DNA of 64,000 nucleotides from positions 55,587 to 119,586 of the forward strand of contig JBKBHF010000005.1 of assembly GCA_046297695.1 (NCBI GenBank). Reading direction: 5' to 3'. Below, piece by piece: positions 60,965 to 64,000 of this stretch (its first letter is position 1; every line of letters starts with the position of its first letter). This stretch comes from Permianibacter sp046297695 (GTDB lineage: Bacteria > Pseudomonadota > Gammaproteobacteria > Enterobacterales > Permianibacteraceae). The notes beneath the pieces were generated by a model that was not told the DNA's origin, did no database searches, and saw nothing but the letters and a program-made list of their open reading frames with translations. Made by a program: the position numbers and the translations under genes.

Positions 60965-62065
60965 TCAACCCGCACGTGCCAGCGCCATGGACGCCAGCGG
61001 CAATGTCAATGCAAAGCGGCTGCCTTGGCCGACTTCGCTGCTGATCCGCAGTTCTGCCTGATGCGATTCCGCCACCGCCTGTACTACCGCAAGGCCAAGC
61101 CCAGTGCCGGTGCGTTTGGTGGTAAAGAACGGTTCGCGCAACCGCGCCAACACCGCTGGCGACATGCCGCAGCCGTTGTCTTCGACGCTGATGGTCAGAT
61201 GTTGCTCGCCGCTTTCGCTGACGCGAACGCGCACTTCACCAGCAGTCTTGCTCCGCTGCAGGCAGGCGTGAAACGCGTTGTCGATCAGGTTGCCGAGTGC
61301 GCCAATCAGGGCATCGCGATTGCCGATGACTGCAAGCGCCGAACGCGGCCCTTCCCGCAGCAGCGTGATGCCATGTTGCTGCGCCAGCGGTTGATAGGTA
61401 TCGAACAGTCGATCCAGCAGCTCGGACACGACCAGCGCTTCCACTTTCGGGCTGCCACCGCCGGCGACCAACAACATGTCGGCAATTTGACGTTCCATGT
61501 GCTGCAGCCGCTCGATCACCCGACTGGCATGACGGTTACCGGCATCGGTGCCGGCATGCTTTTGCAATTGATGTGCGCACAGCAGCGCGCTGGCAATTGG
61601 CGTGCGCAGCTGGTGCGCGAGACTGGCCATCAGCTGCCCCATCGACGCCATCCGATCCCGCTGGGCAAGCCGCGCCTGCAGGCGACGGGTTTCTGTCAGA
61701 TCCGAGATCACCACCAGCTGGCCCATGCCATCACTCATTGCGCGCGTGGCGATCTGGACACGGCGGCCATCACGCAGGCTGACCTCATGGCCATCGTCGG
61801 CACGCGGCTCGAAACTGCGGGCGATGACATCGCGCCAACGTTGACCGAGCAGCGGCACGCCCAGCAGATCGATGGCGACCGGATTGGCGTCCTGCACCTT
61901 GCCGGCCATGTCGAGCAGCAGTACACCAACCGGCAGCAGCGCCAGCACTTCGCGCAACGGCTCGCGGTTCTGCGTGAATGAAGCGTGCCCGGCCGCCGCC
62001 AGCATAGAATGCAGGGCAGCGCTCGGGTTGGGCGTGGCAGAAGAACGGGGTGCAGCATCGATCAT
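60965..62065 (-). CDS. fleS: Flagellar sensor histidine kinase FleS
   Basis: A 366-residue soluble kinase with no membrane helix, a PAS domain at about 40-130, the His site SLAHQLRTPIASALL, and an ATPase domain (NLIDNAFHACLQ, VEDNGCGMS, TGTGLGLAVVQA). It pairs with FleR. The ATG at 62065 (MIDAAPRSS) is preceded by GGAG; a sigma-54 type promoter lies 43-60 bases upstream. Confidence 0.92.
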   Translation of the reverse strand: MIDAAPRSSATPNPSAALHSMLAAAGHASFTQNREPLREVLALLPVGVLLLDMAGKVQDANPVAIDLLGVPLLGQRWRDVIARSFEPRADDGHEVSLRDGRRVQIATRAMSDGMGQLVVISDLTETRRLQARLAQRDRMASMGQLMASLAHQLRTPIASALLCAHQLQKHAGTDAGNRHASRVIERLQHMERQIADMLLVAGGGSPKVEALVVSELLDRLFDTYQPLAQQHGITLLREGPRSALAVIGNRDALIGALGNLIDNAFHACLQRSKTAGEVRVRVSESGEQHLTISVEDNGCGMSPAVLARLREPFFTTKRTGTGLGLAVVQAVAESHQAELRISSEVGQGSRFALTLPLASMALARAG

Positions 62066-62107
62066 GGTTTCGCTCCGCGGTGGAATACCGGCTCGCGAAA
62101 CCACCAA

Positions 62108-62125
62108 TGCAGGGACTGTGCCAGA
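62108..62125 (-). promoter_or_regulatory. Sigma-54 type -24/-12 promoter for fleSR
   Basis: On the minus strand: CTGGCAC then TGCA, with GG and GC exactly 10 bases apart. It is a good match to TGGCAC-N5-TTGCA and lies in the gap between fleQ and fleS, as expected for FleQ-driven fleSR. Confidence 0.7.
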
Positions 62126-62162
62126 ATAAAAATACTGTGATAATCAAAGAGATAAATAGACT

Positions 62163-62199
62163 GCGAAGAAATGACGTCAAGCTTCCGTCATTTCTTCGC
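62163..62199 (-). terminator. Hairpin at the end of fleQ
   Basis: Perfect 14-base stem GCGAAGAAATGACG/CGTCATTTCTTCGC with a 9-base loop. It overlaps the last codons and stop of fleQ and is followed on the minus strand by a moderately T-rich stretch. It probably ends the fleQ transcript before the fleS promoter. Confidence 0.65.
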
Positions 62200-63610
62200 C
62201 GCGGCCCATGCCGTACTTGCGCATCTTCTCGACCAGTGTGGTCCGGCGCATCTGCAGCCGCTCGGCCGCGCGCGCCACCACCCCCCCTGCTTCGCTGAGC
62301 GCCTGGTTGATGAACGCGATCTCGAGCTCAGCCATGTAGTCCTTGAGGTTGATGCCATCGCGTGGCAGCACGGCGACGGTACTGGTCAGCATGGCGCCGC
62401 TACGATCTTCACCGGCCAGCGCCGGCGCCGAAGTCACCGTCAAGCCCTCGGCGTGACGATACTTGGTCGGCAAATCACCGACATCGACCACGCCATACGG
62501 ATAGAGAATGGCGAGGCGTTCGATCAGATTGGCAAGTTCACGCACATTACCCGGCCAGTCATAACGGCTCAGGCTGACCAAGGCATTCGGTGACAAGCGC
62601 ACGGCCGGCGCTCCGCTCGCTTCGAGCCGGGCAATCAGTTCGTTGACCAGCAAGGGAATGTCTTCGCGGCGATCGCGCAGCGGCGGCATTTCAATCGGGA
62701 ACACGTTCAAGCGATAGAACAAATCTTCGCGGAACTTGCCCTCGGCAACCTGCCGTTCGAGATTGCGGTGGGTCGCGGCAATGATGCGGACATCGGCTTG
62801 GATGGTGCGGTTGGAGCCGACCCGTTCGAACGTCTTTTCTTGCAGCACACGCAGCAGTTTGACCTGCAATGCCATCGGCATGTCGCCGATCTCATCGAGA
62901 AACAAGGTACCGCCCTGGGCCAGTTCGAAACGGCCCTGACGCGCCGTGATGGCGCCGGTGAACGCGCCTTTTTCATGGCCGAACAGCTCGCTTTCGAGCA
63001 GTTCGGCCGGAATGGCACCACAGTTGACCGGCACAAACGGCTTGGTCCGGCGCGCCGACATGTAATGCAGATTGCGCGCGACCACTTCCTTGCCGGTGCC
63101 GGTTTCACCGAGCACCAGCACGCTGGCATCGGTCTGCGCCACGTGTTCGATGAGCCGCCGCACTTCCTGCGTCGCCTTGCTGTTGCCAACCAGACTGCGG
63201 AACAGCTCCACCGGCCGATCACCAACCCGGACGGCATGCTGATTGTTGCGACAGACCTGGCATTGATGCAGCAGATCGAGCAGCTGGGCGTAACGCAGCG
63301 GCACATCAATGGTACCGACCACGTGCGGCTGCAGTACGGGTTCCAGCTGTGCCAATGGAGTACCGCCATTGATCAGCAACACCGGCGCCTGCCGATCATG
63401 TTGATGCAGGGCCTGCATGATGGTTTTGCTGTCGGTGTTCAAGGTGCCAAGCACCACCCCGAGGTAGCGACGGTTTTCCGGCAGAAAATCACGGTAGGTC
63501 TGGCTGTCCGCCAGTGAGCACTCCTCGCCCAGAAATTCCAAAATAATGCCAAGGCGCGCCCGGCGCTCGCTGTCATCATCCAACACCAACAGCTGCAGTT
63601 CCCGCCACAC
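62177..63610 (-). CDS. fleQ: Flagellar master regulator FleQ
   Basis: A 477-residue sigma-54 activator at the top of the flagellar cascade. The N-terminal receiver-like domain lacks an evident phospho-acceptor Asp, as in FleQ. AAA+ domain with Walker A GETGTGKE (168-175) and GAFTGA (215-220), and C-terminal helix-turn-helix (ARAAERLQMRRTTLVEKMRKYG). In Pseudomonas it binds c-di-GMP and FleN. The start is GTG with GGAGAG 8 bases upstream. Confidence 0.94.
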   Translation of the reverse strand: MWRELQLLVLDDDSERRARLGIILEFLGEECSLADSQTYRDFLPENRRYLGVVLGTLNTDSKTIMQALHQHDRQAPVLLINGGTPLAQLEPVLQPHVVGTIDVPLRYAQLLDLLHQCQVCRNNQHAVRVGDRPVELFRSLVGNSKATQEVRRLIEHVAQTDASVLVLGETGTGKEVVARNLHYMSARRTKPFVPVNCGAIPAELLESELFGHEKGAFTGAITARQGRFELAQGGTLFLDEIGDMPMALQVKLLRVLQEKTFERVGSNRTIQADVRIIAATHRNLERQVAEGKFREDLFYRLNVFPIEMPPLRDRREDIPLLVNELIARLEASGAPAVRLSPNALVSLSRYDWPGNVRELANLIERLAILYPYGVVDVGDLPTKYRHAEGLTVTSAPALAGEDRSGAMLTSTVAVLPRDGINLKDYMAELEIAFINQALSEAGGVVARAAERLQMRRTTLVEKMRKYGMGRGEEMTEA

Positions 63611-63885
63611 GTTGCCAACTCTCCAAAATCATTGTCACTTCAAGAGGTTGGCATAAGGGATAGAAGACAGAGCTGATATTGTCAAATTCTTGGCAGAACT
63701 TTTTCCTGCCTGCGTCTGATGCCTAGCTGAAACTTTGGCACCCGTTGGGCTGGGCCGCGGCGGCGATCGTGCCAGTTCATGCTTTTGCCATCGCATGAGG
63801 TCGTTGACCAACGCTTATCCGCGCACCCCAGCCCATCGGCGCTACCGATTCAGCACCGCCGCAAAAACCGCGCAAAAAGAAAGGT
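63611..63885. other. Region between fleQ and the transposase end
   Basis: About 275 bases holding the fleQ leader and promoter region, and beyond it sequence that probably includes the end of an insertion element. I could not identify a terminal inverted repeat or target duplication, because the other end lies outside the window. A short plus-strand open frame at 63735 looks like chance. Confidence 0.4.
63657..63685 (-). promoter_or_regulatory. Possible sigma-70 promoter for fleQ
   Basis: On the minus strand: perfect -35 TTGACA, 17-base spacer, then a weak -10 TATCCC, about 50 bases upstream of the fleQ GTG. Confidence 0.4.
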
Positions 63886-64000
63886 TCATCGCGGGATACC
63901 GGGAAATGCGGCTTTGATCTTCAAGAAGAAGTAGCTGTTATCCCGGTAGCCGTAGGCCATGCGCTTGATCACCTTGATGCGATTATTGACGCCCTCCAGC
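63886..64000 (-). mobile_element. C-terminal end of a transposase (ISL3-like), partial
   Basis: Open to the right edge; the last 38 residues read LEGVNNRIKVIKRMAYGYRD, then NSYFFLKIKAAFPGIPR and a stop. The N-x-[KR]-IKxIKR-x-AYGYRD pattern is that of the C-terminus of ISL3-family DDE transposases. The rest of the element lies outside the window. Confidence 0.75.

Noticed and set aside
63735..63917. Plus-strand frame of 60 codons near the right edge
   Set aside because: No ribosome site or similarity, and it overlaps the transposase end on the other strand.

Overview
The window reads as a GC-rich gammaproteobacterial chromosome segment from a motile, facultatively anaerobic, denitrifying organism. 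The order of the flagellar and chemotaxis genes (fleQ-fleS-fleR-fliEFGHIJ ... fliKLMNOPQR-flhBA-flhF-fleN-fliA-cheYZAB-motCD-parA-cheW) and of the cbb3 oxidase block (ccoNOQP-ccoGHIS-safE-hemN-fnr) is the one known from Pseudomonas and its relatives. I cannot name a genus from sequence alone.

Bases 1-17,900 hold genes for life with little oxygen. Going left to right: an oxygen-independent ubiquinone pair (ubiV, cut by the edge, and ubiU) downstream of a pyruvate/indolepyruvate-decarboxylase-type ThDP enzyme; a broken DnrO-like periplasmic protein gene; an anaerobic class III ribonucleotide reductase whose glycyl-radical segment lies on a separate 53-residue protein between nrdD and nrdG; a hemerythrin-like protein; a quinol-type nitric oxide reductase divergent from its likely regulator nsrR; epd; a three-domain heme-containing copper nitrite reductase (nirK) followed by nirV and a SCO-type copper chaperone; then an Fnr/Anr regulator and hemN.

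Bases 17,900-26,400 carry the whole cbb3 cytochrome oxidase unit in one leftward run: structural genes ccoN, O, Q and P, then assembly genes ccoG, H, I and S and a SafE-like membrane protein. FNR-type boxes (TTGAY-N4-RTCAA) lie upstream of the ThDP enzyme/ubiUV unit, nrdD, nirK, hemN and ccoN. NsrR-type boxes (AAGATKCA-N7-TGMATCTT) lie between norB and nsrR, at nirK, and inside a long inverted repeat upstream of ccoN. The island therefore looks like one regulon sensing oxygen and nitric oxide, with both regulators encoded inside it.

Bases 26,580-29,410 encode a PAS histidine kinase overlapping a YfiR-family periplasmic protein, with no response regulator beside them. Bases 29,825-63,610 form one leftward flagellar-chemotaxis block: regulators (fleQ, fleS, fleR), basal body and export genes, a partner-switch module (STAS protein, REC-PP2C-kinase protein, HPt protein) inserted between fliJ and fliK, polar placement proteins (flhF, fleN), sigma-28, chemotaxis core, second stator pair and accessory CheW/ParA proteins. 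Sigma-54 type -24/-12 sites precede fleS and fliL. The right edge holds the end of a transposase gene that looks like the ISL3 family.

I saw no rRNA, tRNA, CRISPR array or prophage.
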